Positions 53,133 through 63,372 are shown, numbered from the stretch's first letter. The stretch: 64,000 bases of DNA from Phymatolithon calcareum (GCA_977006965.1 OZ345362.1:2728001-2792000); one strand, 5' to 3'. Numbers and translations: made by a program. The notes: generated by a model from the sequence alone, not told the origin.

Positions 53133-53861
53133 TCAGATAGCGACACGAGTCGCCAGAGAGGGATATTTCCGAAACAAAGCTCTAACTTCCTCACCACTAA
53201 ATTCATTCTGACTAAGGTTTGCCGTCCTGAATCCCCTACCACCTTCGACCTGTTTCACAAGCAACGCGCAGAGTGCATCAGGCACCGGTCCCTTCAGCGC
53301 GCACTTATACACCCCGAGTCGACGTAAATTCGGCAGTCCCCTCCACCGAGTGGGAAGTCTGCCAATGGCATTATCGTACAACAACAACGTGTGCAGATCC
53401 GGCAGACGCAGGACCACGTTGGGAAATTCTACAAGACGGTTACATCCGGCATTAAGCACTCGTAAACGCGAACAATGTGCCAATTCGTCGTCGAGTGATT
53501 GCAGCACGTTCGATGAAACGTCCAGAACGACGAGGTCGCGCAGCTCACGAATGCCACACAGAGAGGAGAGGGCGACGCTTCCCAGCGCGAGCCGACGCTG
53601 CAACGAGAAGGTTATGGGAGTGACTGTCATCCGCGCGTCGCGCGAGTGGAAGGTGGGTGCGTTGCGGTAGGACGGAAGTCGCGGAATGGGGGCGTTCGTC
53701 CAGGCGAGATGGAGTGGGCGCATGTTGGCGATACGAGTCGAAAATGCACGAGAGAGATCGAGGTCAGGGGTGGCACATTGGAGGGAGTGGGCATCGTGGA
53801 GAGATAGGAAGGAAGAGATGTGGAGACGGAGTTCCCGGGGAAGTTCCCTCCAAGATACCAT
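53133..53861 (-). CDS. F-box-like leucine-rich-repeat protein
   Basis: The frame encodes 242 residues from ATG 53861. The N-terminus WRELPRELRLHISSFLSLHDAHSLQCA has the F-box pattern (LP.EL...I.SFL...D...L), which would bind Skp1. From about residue 105 there are leucine-rich repeats: LRDLVVLDVSSNVLQSL, SRLRVLNAGCNRLVEFP, LPDLHTLLLYDNAIGRLP and LPNLRRLGVYKCAL. F-box plus LRR is the architecture of substrate receptors in SCF ubiquitin ligases. The protein is short for the class, with about five repeats. A TACTGTA lies 86 bp upstream. Confidence 0.8.
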   Translation of the reverse strand: MVSWRELPRELRLHISSFLSLHDAHSLQCATPDLDLSRAFSTRIANMRPLHLAWTNAPIPRLPSYRNAPTFHSRDARMTVTPITFSLQRRLALGSVALSSLCGIRELRDLVVLDVSSNVLQSLDDELAHCSRLRVLNAGCNRLVEFPNVVLRLPDLHTLLLYDNAIGRLPTRWRGLPNLRRLGVYKCALKGPVPDALCALLVKQVEGGRGFRTANLSQNEFSGEEVRALFRKYPSLATRVAI

Positions 53862-54257
53862 TTTCCACCTCCGTCGGGGAAGACATTGTGCTATCTGGAA
53901 TGTCGGTTGGAAGTTTAAGACAAAGGAGAAAGTAGGGCAGATGTGCTACTGTACCCGATTGGGGAGTAGTTGTTACCGGCGTGTCCGAACGGCATGAGGT
54001 GCAATGGGAAAAAGTGTTCAACGATGATGGACGGAAAGGTGCTCCTGATTTGGGCCCGCTTTCGAACACAGCAGTTATTCGCGGCAAGTTTGATTTCTTG
54101 ATGGATTTGATTTGATTTGATAGGACTGCATGCGACGGATGGACAGGACGTTCTATTGTCGGAAATGGAATGCCCTTGCTTTTAAAAAAATTAGACAAAT
54201 TCACGCCGGTGTCCGGATTGAGAAAACTTCGCACCACGGATTTCCAAGTTTAGATTT

Positions 54258-54320
54258 TCTTCTCCCACGCCGACACACAGAAATTTCAGATCCTTGATTT
54301 CGTTCTGGCGTGGGAGAAGA
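54258..54320. repeat. Inverted repeat: 14-bp arms, 35-nt loop
   Basis: TCTTCTCCCACGCC at 54258-54271 pairs exactly with 54307-54320. Confidence 0.8.
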
Positions 54321-54365
54321 ATTGTTCAATCTCGAGGAAATTCAATAAAAATGACTCTGAAGTGG

Positions 54366-55370
54366 TACAGTAGTTTATACAGTATTTAGGAAGGGTGGAA
54401 TGATCAATAATATTGTTAGTGTACGTGTGCAGCTATGATCCAGCAGGGGGTACGTGGGTCGACAAGCGCACCTTCTTGTCGATGAAATGTGACTAAGGGC
54501 CGCTGCGGTTGACCTATGATGTCCTGATTTGGAACAGTTCTCCACATGCTGGCGACCTCACCCCACTCGCGAACGCCGCATGTGGATTCTTGACTAGACG
54601 AGCTCGTTGTTTCCGGCAAACGGCAGTAGAAAGCGATTTCCTGCTCCAGGGCTATACGAAAAACAGCTAAGCTGCTGCCCTTTTACTGTAGTGGAGTTTT
54701 ATTGCATCAACCAGTGGTAGTTAGCACTGACATAACGATAGGTTAAACACACGGCCGCCAGAAAATTTTGTTGGGGATTTCAGAATCGGAATTTGCCGAA
54801 ACTGTTGCTTCATGGTGAACAGAGGACGATCATGATGGCTCCTCAGGTCAACCTCTTTCTATCAAGCAAAAACAAGTAGCTAAATGGTTTTCAAATCGAG
54901 CTACCTCTTCAGAAGACAACTGTCGTAAAAAATAGTCGTAGGATACTGTAGGGTAGAGCATACAGTACCGTTTACCCACTCGCACGTTGTGCGCACTCTC
55001 GCAGTATACAGTACTGCTGTCATTACTCTCTTTCTATATAAAGAATGATCATTGCTTTCGAAAGCAATGAAAGCTGAGCGGTATTTCTCCATGGAGAAAC
55101 ACCGCTCAGCTGATCGATATCCACAGAGCTACCGGACTGTAGGCAGAATGCTGACAGTGTGGAGAGCGATCAGAGTTGCACTTGCGCAGTGTGCTGTCCA
55201 TATGATACCGTACTCAGTCAGCAGCCTCTTTAGGAAATGCGCAAACTTCGTGATCATTTTACTGTAAATTTAAAAATTTCTTCAGCTAATTATGCGTAAA
55301 TTATGTGGAAGGATCGGAAACGGAAACCAGCAAACGTGTTCACAGCTTACAGCAGCATTCAGGTACAGTA
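54366..55370. promoter_or_regulatory. Cluster of TACAGTA/TACTGTA motifs between divergent genes
   Basis: Copies occur at 54366, 54378, 54684, 54944, 54961, 55007, 55260 and 55364; another at 53947 lies 86 bp from the F-box gene start. Confidence 0.45.
55051..55111. repeat. Two adjacent palindromes
   Basis: An 18-bp perfect palindrome (ATTGCTTTCGAAAGCAAT, 55051-55068) is followed by 19-bp arms 55072-55090 and 55093-55111 with one mismatch. Confidence 0.88.
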
Positions 55371-55395
55371 GGATCAAAAAAACTCATGGCGATCA

Positions 55396-55940
55396 ATGGT
55401 TGCTTGCGCATTACCCTTTGATCATACTCCATCTGAAGGTGTCTCCGTGGACAGAACTTTTGATGATGGACAGATACCGGCCATATTTGGAGCCGAATCT
55501 CCTCCCGCCGCGAAGACCACCCGCTCACCAGCACCTGAGACGAAGGTCAAAATGAATAACCTTGACGAGTCGCTGGTCACGGATTTTGGGAAGGCAGAGA
55601 ATAAGCTGGCTATAGCTCACATCATTGTGCTCGCCATAATTGCGTTGCACATAGTTGCCGTATGCGTGTGGGCAACGGTCAACCTTCGTGCTCCCGACAT
55701 TCATTCCAGTACGCCACTTCATGCCTTCGTTCTAACTGCCTTTGCCGGCTCCAACCGCTTTCTGACCATTTTTTGTTTCTCTTTGCAGAGAATACTCGCC
55801 CCGCGAGGAGACCGGCACCTCAGCAGCGTGAGAAGCGTCCGCGCGTTCGACGCTCTGCAGCGACCGCGAGATCTTCGACGGATACACGAGAGGATACTGT
55901 GACACCTGTGAGCGGAGACGATTCAAAGAAGTCGCAGTAG
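55396..55940 (+). CDS. Hypothetical small single-pass membrane protein (probable intron)
   Basis: The ATG is at 55396. The N-terminal about 68 residues are Pro/Ala/Thr-rich with an acidic patch. A strong hydrophobic helix follows (LAIAHIIVLAIIALHIVAVCVW, about 71-92). An intron is likely because TCTAAC (55731) and a pyrimidine-rich TTTCTCTTTGCAG (ending 55788) form a good branch site and acceptor. With donor GTATGC at 55660 the protein ends at 55902. With the weaker donor GTGCTC at 55688 it continues in a basic then Ser/Thr/Asp-rich tail (NTRPARRPAPQQREK...SGDDSKKSQ) to 55940, which looks more protein-like. I recognise no family. The gene may be real but its structure is unresolved. Confidence 0.4.
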
Positions 55941-56421
55941 TATTTGTGTGCCGTGTATTGAGCCGCTTTCCCCCGTGCCTTGGCTTTGAAGATTGTTTTT
56001 TACGACCTCTATTGCCTCCTTCCGCTACGACTGCGACATTTTGCACAGATGAGACACGTAATTAGAGCGAACCGGGAAGTTTCGGACAGAGCGCAATTGC
56101 AATTTCGTTTTAATGCTTGCCTCGCCATCTCGTACATTTCCTCCTTATTTTGACCTTAAAGTAACCCTGTTCAAGTCTCACAAGCTGAAGACATGTAATG
56201 CAGCTGCCTCCCCCCTTCTCGCAAGCGCCAAGTCATCGCTTTACGGAAGGCATCGCTTCTTATCCGGGCCTGCATTAGATATGTTATACCTCATCCGCCG
56301 TTGTCAAATAAAAGTAACACGATTCGGACAAGTAGAATCCGTTTAGTACCAAACGTATCCCTCACTTGGGGGTTTGAAAGACTATTTTTAACCATCCTCT
56401 ACAACTTGCTCCACTCTCCGC
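55941..56421. other. Convergent spacer
   Basis: About 480 bp separate the two converging genes. I see no gene or repeat. Confidence 0.5.
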
Positions 56422-57264
56422 TCACGAAGTCGGAACAATATCGTAGAACACAACACCTCCAGGAATCTTAGTTCCTACTTTCGCCGTCGCATTCTTATTC
56501 CTCTGCGTCGATGCCCATCGACTTGCCGGCTGATATCCCGTCCCCTTCTCTGTGCCGGTCGGTAAATTTTTGGCAATAGTCAACCAACTCGGCGAATCCC
56601 CGGAGCAAACTGCATACTGCAACAACGTACTACGCATCTTATCTGACGAACACGGCGTCCCGCGCATAGCAACTGCGCGATTAAACTCTTCATTAGTCGG
56701 ATACATGCCTCGATAAATACCGTAAGGCACAGTACTCATCCCAAAAGATTCCTCGTACTCCTCAGAATCGAGGAACCAATCCACACACTTGTCGTACCCC
56801 TGCTTCTGCAATACACCCATCACAACGCCATATTCCTCCTTTGACCGAGGGGCGCGTCCGAGGAGATGCTTGAACAACAGTTCAACGCTCCGGAAGGCCG
56901 ACACTGTCTCGAAGAAGCGTGCACGATAGGTATCGGATTTGGCGACTCCGCGGACGAATTCGCGCACGTCGTTAGATATACGAAATTGAGACTCGGCATT
57001 CTGAAATTCCTCAAGCTCGCTCTCCATGATGTGCGCATTACCAAGCACCTGCTTGTACACAGCGGCCACAGCGACATCCACATCGGACGGGAGGGTGACC
57101 GGGGCATCAGTTAGCACCCCGCCAATAGAGGTGAACGCCATGCGCGCACCCGCGGCACGCGCGGGCAGACGCGGCGTGGACGACACCGGGCATACAGAAG
57201 TGCCTCGCAGCGCGCTGGCGCCAAGGACAAAGGACGATGTCGTGAAGGCGCACTGTTCCGCCAT
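56422..57264 (-). CDS. Nuclear-encoded phycobilisome linker polypeptide
   Basis: The best start is ATG 57264 (280 residues); an in-frame ATG at 57390 would add 42 basic residues that do not look like a transit peptide. The first about 42 residues (MAEQCAFTTSSFVLGASALR) form a red-algal-type plastid targeting sequence, with probable cleavage near the second Met-Ala-Phe. Residues about 60-190 fit the PBS_linker_poly domain: DVDVAVAAVYKQVLGN, SQFRISNDVREFVRGVAKSDTYR, FKHLLGRAPRSKEEY and the hallmark WFLDSEEYEESFG, then VPYGIYRGM. Linkers join phycobiliprotein rods and the core of the light-harvesting antenna. Having one domain and a C-terminal extension suits a rod or rod-core linker; which one cannot be decided. 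It is the best taxonomic marker in the window. Confidence 0.94.
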   Translation of the reverse strand: MAEQCAFTTSSFVLGASALRGTSVCPVSSTPRLPARAAGARMAFTSIGGVLTDAPVTLPSDVDVAVAAVYKQVLGNAHIMESELEEFQNAESQFRISNDVREFVRGVAKSDTYRARFFETVSAFRSVELLFKHLLGRAPRSKEEYGVVMGVLQKQGYDKCVDWFLDSEEYEESFGMSTVPYGIYRGMYPTNEEFNRAVAMRGTPCSSDKMRSTLLQYAVCSGDSPSWLTIAKNLPTGTEKGTGYQPASRWASTQRNKNATAKVGTKIPGGVVFYDIVPTS

Positions 57265-57540
57265 AACGTGGTGCGCGAACTGCGGCTCTTTTTCTTCTTT
57301 CTTCCGCGATGCCGTACGGCGATGCCCAGAAGACTGGCGTGGGGAGGGATATCGTTGCGGATTGAACTGGCGCTGCTCGAGGTCAAGCATAGAGCCTCCG
57401 AGATCTAGAGAGATTCGGGACTGAAATCAGATTTGCACGACGAATTAGATCGGGGATCTGGAATTTTAAAAAAAGGGTTCAAATACCCTGTGGGTCGGCC
57501 GAGAATTCCAGATCGAGTGGCGCGCCCAAGTGGTCCGTGG

Positions 57541-57654
57541 GCATCTATGGTCTAGAGGTAAGATTCTTGCTTTGGGACAAGTCATAGAGTTGGCTAATTC
57601 AGATCTGCAAGCCGCTGTTGCACAAGGTCCCGGGTTCGATCCCCGGTAGATGCC
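57541..57654 (+). tRNA. tRNA-Pro(UGG) interrupted by two introns
   Basis: The acceptor stem is GCATCTA (57541-57547) with TAGATGC (57647-57653) and discriminator C57654. The D-arm is GTCT..AGAT. Anticodon stem 5' strand CTTGC (57566-57570) is followed by loop TTTGGG (57571-57576) with anticodon TGG. The canonical intron after position 37 runs 57577-57605 (29 nt), then T and the 3' strand GCAAG (57607-57611). About 13 further nucleotides (57612-57624) must be removed before the variable loop AGGTC and T-arm CCGGG-TTCGATC-CCCGG. Without that second removal the tRNA would have an 18-nt variable region, which tRNA-Pro never has. With it, the mature sequence fits eukaryotic tRNA-Pro. Exact second-intron borders are uncertain because CAAG repeats at both ends. 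Confidence 0.9.
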
Positions 57655-57816
57655 GCTCTCTCGTAACGTTTTGATTGCAGTGACACATATCTTTTTTTGG
57701 TCTCATTTTTCTTTTTCTTGGAGCTTTAGAGGTGATAGAACATCAAGCCAGCTGGTTGCACTTGGCCTTCACGTACGCCGAAACGTGCACGGCGGGAGGG
57801 GAACGCGTACAGGTGA

Positions 57817-57862
57817 CAGGATATAGTCATCTCAAGTTAAAACTTAAGATGGCTATATCCTG
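57817..57862. repeat. Hairpin: 22-bp arms
   Basis: Arms 57817-57838 and 57841-57862 pair with two mismatches. It lies about 160 bp after the tRNA gene. Confidence 0.88.
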
Positions 57863-57868
57863 GCAAAA

Positions 57869-57908
57869 GTCAAAGGCTCTCCTGCTTTTAAGCGGGAGAG
57901 CCTTTGAC
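57869..57908. repeat. Hairpin: 19-bp arms
   Basis: Arms 57869-57887 and 57890-57908 pair with one mismatch. It starts six bases after the previous hairpin, so the two form a tandem pair. Confidence 0.88.
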
Positions 57909-58174
57909 CGCGCGGGACTTTAAGCAAGATTCGTTCCATCGGTCCCGCCTTGGCAATAGCTGAGCTTAAGCCCAAGTCACAACTTGTTGTTTGCAAACAA
58001 ATTTTCTGCTCCGTCAGGAATCAACAACAGTGGGCATGCGGCGTCTGGAGACCAATCTCAGACGTAGAACAGCGCAGCATGGGACGACGTCTCTAGAAAT
58101 TACTAGTAATTTTGCCGCAACACACCGAAAATATATTTTTTAAGAAAATGACACGGTGTCACAACTAGTTGCTT

Positions 58175-58190
58175 TACAGTATTATAAATA
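58175..58190 (+). promoter_or_regulatory. TACAGTA followed by TATAAATA upstream of TFIIB
   Basis: TACAGTA (58175-58181) lies two bases before TATAAATA (58183-58190), about 170 bp upstream of the TFIIB start codon. This is the tightest link in the window between the recurring motif and a TATA-like box. Confidence 0.45.
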
Positions 58191-58358
58191 GTCCGATAGC
58201 CGCAACTTCGAGAGAGGTCTGTGGTTTCCTCGGAGAAGGTGAACAGTGACGGAACAGCCGCGGTTGCCCGTGAGGCGAAATCATTCCGCCTTTGCTCAAC
58301 ATCACACGGCTCTGCTATCTTTTGTCCGCTCCGAGTGCAATTCTCCTTCAAGACCGCC

Positions 58359-59357
58359 ATGGCGACCAGAATGCCGACACTGGCTCCGGCCATGGAACGC
58401 GATATGCCCGACGAATGCCCTGAATGCGGCAGCGATGACATCATCGAGAATTGGGGACAAGGCAACTCCGAATGCCGCGGCTGCGGTCTCGTCCTTGCGG
58501 AACGCTTATTCGATCTCGGTTCTGAATGGCGCACCTTCGCCCAAGAGGAGGGCGATGACCCGAACCGTGTCGGCGGCCCCGCAAACCCCCTACTGGAGGG
58601 CGAACTTGGCACCGGTATAGGTAACGGTGGCCAAGGTGGCGGTCGTCTAAATGCAGCACTTAACCGTGCACAACAGCGCAACGCCATCTCGACGTCCGAT
58701 AAGATTATGATCAACGTCATCAGCCGCATCGACCGTTATTGCGAGCGTCTCTCCCTCCCCGGCGCGGTGTCGAAGCGCGCCAAGGAGCTCTTCAAAGGAT
58801 ATCGGGATCATGTCACGTTGCGCCCGGATGGGACGCGGTCGCGCAGTCTGCGTGAGGCGGAGGTGACGGAGATTATCGCCGGGAGTATTTTCATTGCGTG
58901 TCGAAACGTTGATGCGGAACGATCTTTCAAGGAAATTTCCGCACTCACCATGACGTCGCGCAAGATTGTCGGAGCTATGGTGAAGAAGATTGAGATTGCC
59001 ATTCCCGGTGCAAAGACCACGCATATGGCGACGACGGATGATTTGGTCACGCGGTTCTGTACGAACTTGAGTTTGCCGCGAGAGATCATCAATGCGAGTG
59101 CTGCTCTTTCGAGAGAGTTGCATCAGAGCGTCTTGTATGGAAAAACTTATTCTACGGTTGCTGCATCTTCGATTTATGTCATTACCCTCCTCAGCGCTAA
59201 GGACCATAAGCGTGCGCCTAGTAGGATTGCGGAGGTCAGTGGTGTGGCGGAAGTCACGATCAAGTCGGCGTACAAGTTAATGTATCCGCAACTTGAGAAG
59301 GCGATTCCCAAGGACTTCAAACATCCGGAACCGTTTTCAGCGCTTCCCGTGCCATGA
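58359..59357 (+). CDS. Transcription initiation factor TFIIB
   Basis: The frame encodes 332 residues from ATG 58359, the typical TFIIB length. The N-terminal zinc ribbon has C20-x2-C23..C39-x2-C42 (CPECGSDD..CRGCGLVL). The B-finger/linker region follows (DLGSEWRTFAQEEGDDPNRVGGP). Two cyclin-like repeats come next: the first around KRAKELFKGYRD..AGSIFIACR, the second around DDLVTRFCTNLSLP..AASSIYVITLL. The ending is EVTIKSAYKLMYPQL. TFIIB bridges TBP-bound promoters and RNA polymerase II. All zinc ligands are present. The ribbon plus EWR..DPNRVG distinguishes it from TFIIIB Brf1. Confidence 0.97.
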   Translation: MATRMPTLAPAMERDMPDECPECGSDDIIENWGQGNSECRGCGLVLAERLFDLGSEWRTFAQEEGDDPNRVGGPANPLLEGELGTGIGNGGQGGGRLNAALNRAQQRNAISTSDKIMINVISRIDRYCERLSLPGAVSKRAKELFKGYRDHVTLRPDGTRSRSLREAEVTEIIAGSIFIACRNVDAERSFKEISALTMTSRKIVGAMVKKIEIAIPGAKTTHMATTDDLVTRFCTNLSLPREIINASAALSRELHQSVLYGKTYSTVAASSIYVITLLSAKDHKRAPSRIAEVSGVAEVTIKSAYKLMYPQLEKAIPKDFKHPEPFSALPVP

Positions 59358-61329
59358 GAACGGTGCGGCCCTCGAAAGTTCCCGTATGGTTTGTGTCAAC
59401 AGAATGCGAGCGTTCCGTTTGGTGTTGAGTGAATCTGCATTTGTGGGATGCATAACTCTAGGTCATCTAGAAAGCTAAAAGCCAATATTCATTCGCCGCC
59501 TATGGAATCTCCTTTTTTTGGTCGATTCTTTCATGATGTGCTCCGACCGCACCCATTATCACGGCCTACCGTGTGCAACTGATTCAAGCGTCTTGAGAAA
59601 GACGGCGGTAAGCGCAGTTTGAACTTCCAAGCAATCGATCACTATACGTCTAATGTGCGTAGCCCAGAACAAGTTCACCCATACACGAAGTCAACTGCGA
59701 GCTTGCGGGAATCTTGTGAAATTGCGTTGACAGCAAGTCCTGCTTGGGATTTTTATCGCGTGCCACGAAACTTGCTTCGAACTTGTGGAGATGTTCTGCG
59801 TAAAATATTTCCCGTGAGTACTCTGCACCTTGTCCGCATCCCGTAAAGCGGTTTCCCCTTTCTGTGTACAGCGTCGTACGCATCTCCTATACAAGCTGGA
59901 CAATCGTGCAGTACTGAGACGCATTCCAGAGCATGCTCTCTGAGCATCGCAGCTCACTTGTTGGATGTTGCCTCAGTACCTAGGCCTCTTCTTTCCTTTC
60001 TCTATTTCCGATTCCCTTCTTTTTTTCGAACATGAGGCCTGGGACAACATTGAATGCACGTAGAGAAAAGCAAGAGCTTTAGTTTCGCTTCTTTGCACGT
60101 ATCAGGAATGTTTTCGATACTTGGGCGCTGTCAGGGTTGGCAAAACCGTGCTAGACTTGTCTCTGGTCCAATGGTTTTGTTGCAGTATAAGTTGCCCTAC
60201 ATTTCTTGTTCTGTCGTCCAGTGTCTTGTCGAAATTCAGCTGGTTCCATTGTCATGTACCCTCACGCAATACGTTTGATAGCTGCGAAGAAACAGGCGTG
60301 CGTGCGCAGCGAAATGTACACCCGACACGTCATCTGCTAAACGAGAAATCGTGCCATGGCGTCGTGCAAAGTTCTAATTCTTACTTTTTCATGTCATCGG
60401 CACGGAATGACTCTTGACCATCTCGTCAGCAGCTCATGACGTTTTTGTGTGCCCAAGAACATTGTTTCCCGTGCGACACGGTGACTGCGCAAAGCCTCTT
60501 CCAAATATGTATAGACTCCATGCGCAATGCTTGCGGTTTTCCGGAAGGCTTTAGCAGCACAGACAGAATGTGAATAAGAAATATCTCTGGTTTCATTTCA
60601 CTATTATTGTCGGGCTGCCCGATTTGGAGACAAGAAAATGCAAGATTTCCTTGACTTTTATGTTGCCGAATCCTCTGGTTTGGACTGTGCTACCTTAGGT
60701 TCCATAGGGCATAGCATGTACCGATCCAAGATTGTATTCGTACAACAATGGCAATGTGTCTTTGCTCGGAACCAACAGGCGATTTATGGCCCTTCAATAT
60801 GTACAAAATGAAGTGCGTGGAATTCGACGCCCTGTTCGACCGTTGCGAGTGCGCTTTGGCCATAGCCGTATTCCATCGCGTGGGGACACTCCCTGTCCTG
60901 CAACAGGAATTCACTTATTCGATTCCCAACTTTTACAGTTTACTGTGGTGCATTGAGAAACTGTAAAAAGTAGAGCACATCAAGTCCAAAATTCAGGGAC
61001 TGAGGAGGGCTGGATGGTGCGCAACAAAACCAGCACTGTCATTGACAGAACGCAAAATCTAGTACCATACTAGCTCTTAAGACTTACATTGCGCATGTTG
61101 AGAATGCAATCTGCGTTCATCCATCGGGCTTTTCACACTGACAAATTGCGCACGGAACATGGGCAGAGCGGAAAATTGATGTCCAAAAACTTCGCAGATT
61201 GTACAAGCCTAATTTGTTTCAAAAGCGCGGTAGAAGTACAAATGGCGCTCCCATAAACTGAAGCTATTCCCAACAGCACCAGGCACAGAAATCCGCAACA
61301 CTGCAATTATTCAAAGCTCAACTAGAACA
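59358..61329. other. Intergenic region between TFIIB and the first TIMP-like gene
   Basis: There are 2.0 kb with no supported gene or strong repeat. Short frames on both strands have no features. Confidence 0.5.
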
Positions 61330-61797
61330 ATGAAGACTGTTTTTGCGATATTCGCTGTCCTCGTGGCTGTCTCACTCGCCGTACAAGAGACAGGCACCTG
61401 CTCCTGCACGATGTCGTCTTCCGTGCGCACTGCATACGAGACTGAGACTACCCCGATGTTCAAGGCAAAGGCCATCTCCATTCTTGACATTCCCAATGAT
61501 GCCTACACCTGGACTGTTATGGAAGTCAAAGTCACTTTCCGCGGATGTGCCCCATCCACCCCCCAGATTGTCGTAAAGTCCCCCAAGTCTGTTGCCGGAT
61601 GTGGCGTCACCTTCGAGCCGAACACCATGAACTTGATTACCGTTCGCAAGTCCGGTTCCTCCACCCCGCCACCAAGCGTTGCCGCTTACGGTCTTGATGT
61701 GTATTCTGCTGTGTCGTGCAACTTCAACAAGAAGTGGGATGATGTTCCGTACGAAGACCAGACTTTCTGCTTCTACAGCCCAGTACGAGGGTGCTAG
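61330..61797 (+). CDS. Secreted TIMP/netrin-like (NTR fold) protein, copy 1
   Basis: The frame encodes 155 residues. A 19-22 residue signal peptide (MKTVFAIFAVLVAVSLAV) is followed by C24-S-C26. In tissue inhibitors of metalloproteinases the mature protein starts with a Cys-X-Cys whose first cysteine binds the protease zinc. The text after it, FKAKAISILD..VKVTFRG, resembles the start of NTR domains (hydrophobic strand containing KAKV). Seven cysteines (24, 26, 73, 91, 130, 147, 155) would allow three disulfides. Here a short spacer may remain before C24, so inhibitory capacity is unproven. The fold is inferred from the Cys-X-Cys and strand pattern. The likely location is extracellular matrix or wall. 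Confidence 0.8.
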   Translation: MKTVFAIFAVLVAVSLAVQETGTCSCTMSSSVRTAYETETTPMFKAKAISILDIPNDAYTWTVMEVKVTFRGCAPSTPQIVVKSPKSVAGCGVTFEPNTMNLITVRKSGSSTPPPSVAAYGLDVYSAVSCNFNKKWDDVPYEDQTFCFYSPVRGC

Positions 61798-62910
61798 ATT
61801 TCCTTGACACAATGAGGTAAACGCAGCTTGTTCACATCGCAGCAGTCCGCGAACTCTGGGAATAGGTTCTTGCCGCTATACGGATTGTCCATTATCGGCT
61901 AGTAGAAGTTTTTGAGGTAGAACGCTTAGCTATAGCTACCGTACAGTACTTTATATTGCTCGATCTCATTGATCACAAAAGTCCTTTCGTCCATGGATTC
62001 GAGATTAACTCAGAAATCCCAAAATCCAGTTCCAGAAGCGGTCGGAAAGCACCTTGCAATTTGGATGCGGTTATTGTTAGACACCACATTATGTAAACAA
62101 CATAAATCTATTCGCGATCGAAGAGCAGATGAAATTCCTAGTGCGGGAAAGTTCTTATTATCTCCCAACGCAATCATGCACAAGCCTTAGCGTATATCCT
62201 AGCTAATGCAGAGCAGAAACTCTTGACTGTTGAACTTCCACAGTTGTGCTGCTGCTTACACTTGCACAGGACGCCCAGCTATTTCCCCCTCGACGCATTG
62301 TTCTATTGTATTCTGCATTTGCCCTAAGTGAGATTGTCAGCGCCTCGAAGGTCCGACGTTTTCGCTATTCTCCTGGAAGCATATCAATTAATGTTCAATA
62401 TTTGCCCTCTCACCATCGATCGAGCTTGTTGCAGAGCTCAACTACTTGATTCGCTCAAATGTTTATTCCAAGAGCACAGAACCTATAGAGCCCTTGAGAA
62501 ATGGAAATGCGACACGTCAGTTTGTTCGAGAGCTATATGTTCCCTGTCCTTCTTTTTGAGCGTTTTAGAAGACAATTTAGATAAGAGCTACGTTGAATTG
62601 GGTCAATTCTGCCCCCAGGTTTGGGAAGGGAAATATAAAACGAGGTTTTATAAGGATTCTCGGGGCCTTGTACATGAAAATGACACGAATAACCACACCC
62701 ATGGCCGTTCCACGACTCTACATATCAGGGCAGTAAACGAAATCTTGCGGGGCTTCGGAACTAGCGCACGAAATTCAACCAAACTGCCAATTCAACGACC
62801 TCTTTTAAGGCATCTCAGGTGCTTAACCATTCATCAAGCCTGGAGAAGCAGAGCCAACCACGCGAGTGAAGGAACACTTTCGCAGTCTTCCATTTCTCCA
62901 AGCTTCAAAA
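61798..62910. other. Spacer between the TIMP-like paralogues
   Basis: There are 1.1 kb with no gene. A TACAGTA at 61942-61948 is followed by CTTTATAT. The upstream regions of the two paralogues look unrelated. Confidence 0.5.
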
Positions 62911-63372
62911 ATGAAGTTCGCAGTAGTCGTTGCTGTCCTCGCGGCAGTCGCCTTCGCTTCTCCCCCGGCCACGTGTTCTTGCACGATGCCGTCTTCCGTG
63001 CGCACTGCATACGAGACTGAGACTACCCCGACGTTCAAGGCGAAAGCCATCTCCATTCTTGACGTTCCCAATGATGCCTACACCTGGACTGTTATGGATG
63101 TCAAAGTCACTTTCCGCGGATGTGCCCCATCCACCCCCCAGATTGTTGTTAAGTCCCCCAAGTCCGTTGCCGGATGTGGCGTCACCTTCGAGCCGAACAC
63201 CATGAACTTGATTACCGTTCGCAAGTCCGGTTCCTCCACCCCGCCACCAAGCGTTGCCGCTTACGGTCTTGATGTGTATTCTGCTGTGTCGTGCAACTTC
63301 AACAAGAAGTGGGATGATGTTCCGTACGAAGACCAGACTTTCTGCTTCTACAGCCCCGTGCGGGGCTGCTAA
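62911..63372 (+). CDS. Secreted TIMP/netrin-like (NTR fold) protein, copy 2
   Basis: The frame encodes 153 residues from ATG 62911. The signal peptide MKFAVVVAVLAAVAFASPPAT differs from copy 1, but the mature part is almost the same, with about four amino-acid changes clustered before residue 65 and none after. The Cys-X-Cys and all seven cysteines are kept. It is a tandem duplicate in the same orientation, 1.1 kb downstream. An AATAAA lies 106 bp after the stop. Confidence 0.8.
   Translation: MKFAVVVAVLAAVAFASPPATCSCTMPSSVRTAYETETTPTFKAKAISILDVPNDAYTWTVMDVKVTFRGCAPSTPQIVVKSPKSVAGCGVTFEPNTMNLITVRKSGSSTPPPSVAAYGLDVYSAVSCNFNKKWDDVPYEDQTFCFYSPVRGC

Larger units (their letters stand above)
53862..55395. 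other. Divergent intergenic region with hairpins and motif cluster
   Basis: There are 1.5 kb upstream of both the F-box gene and the membrane-protein gene. It contains many TACAGTA/TACTGTA copies and the inverted repeats at 54258-54320 and 55051-55111. A 157-codon minus-strand frame (53764-54237) overlaps the F-box gene start and has no features. Confidence 0.55.

Noticed and set aside
53764-54237. A 157-codon minus-strand frame upstream of the F-box gene
   Set aside because: It overlaps the F-box gene start in another frame and has no domain.
57474-57500. GGGTTCAAATACCC near the tRNA, resembling a T-arm
   Set aside because: No acceptor, D or anticodon arm can be built around it; it is only a short palindrome.
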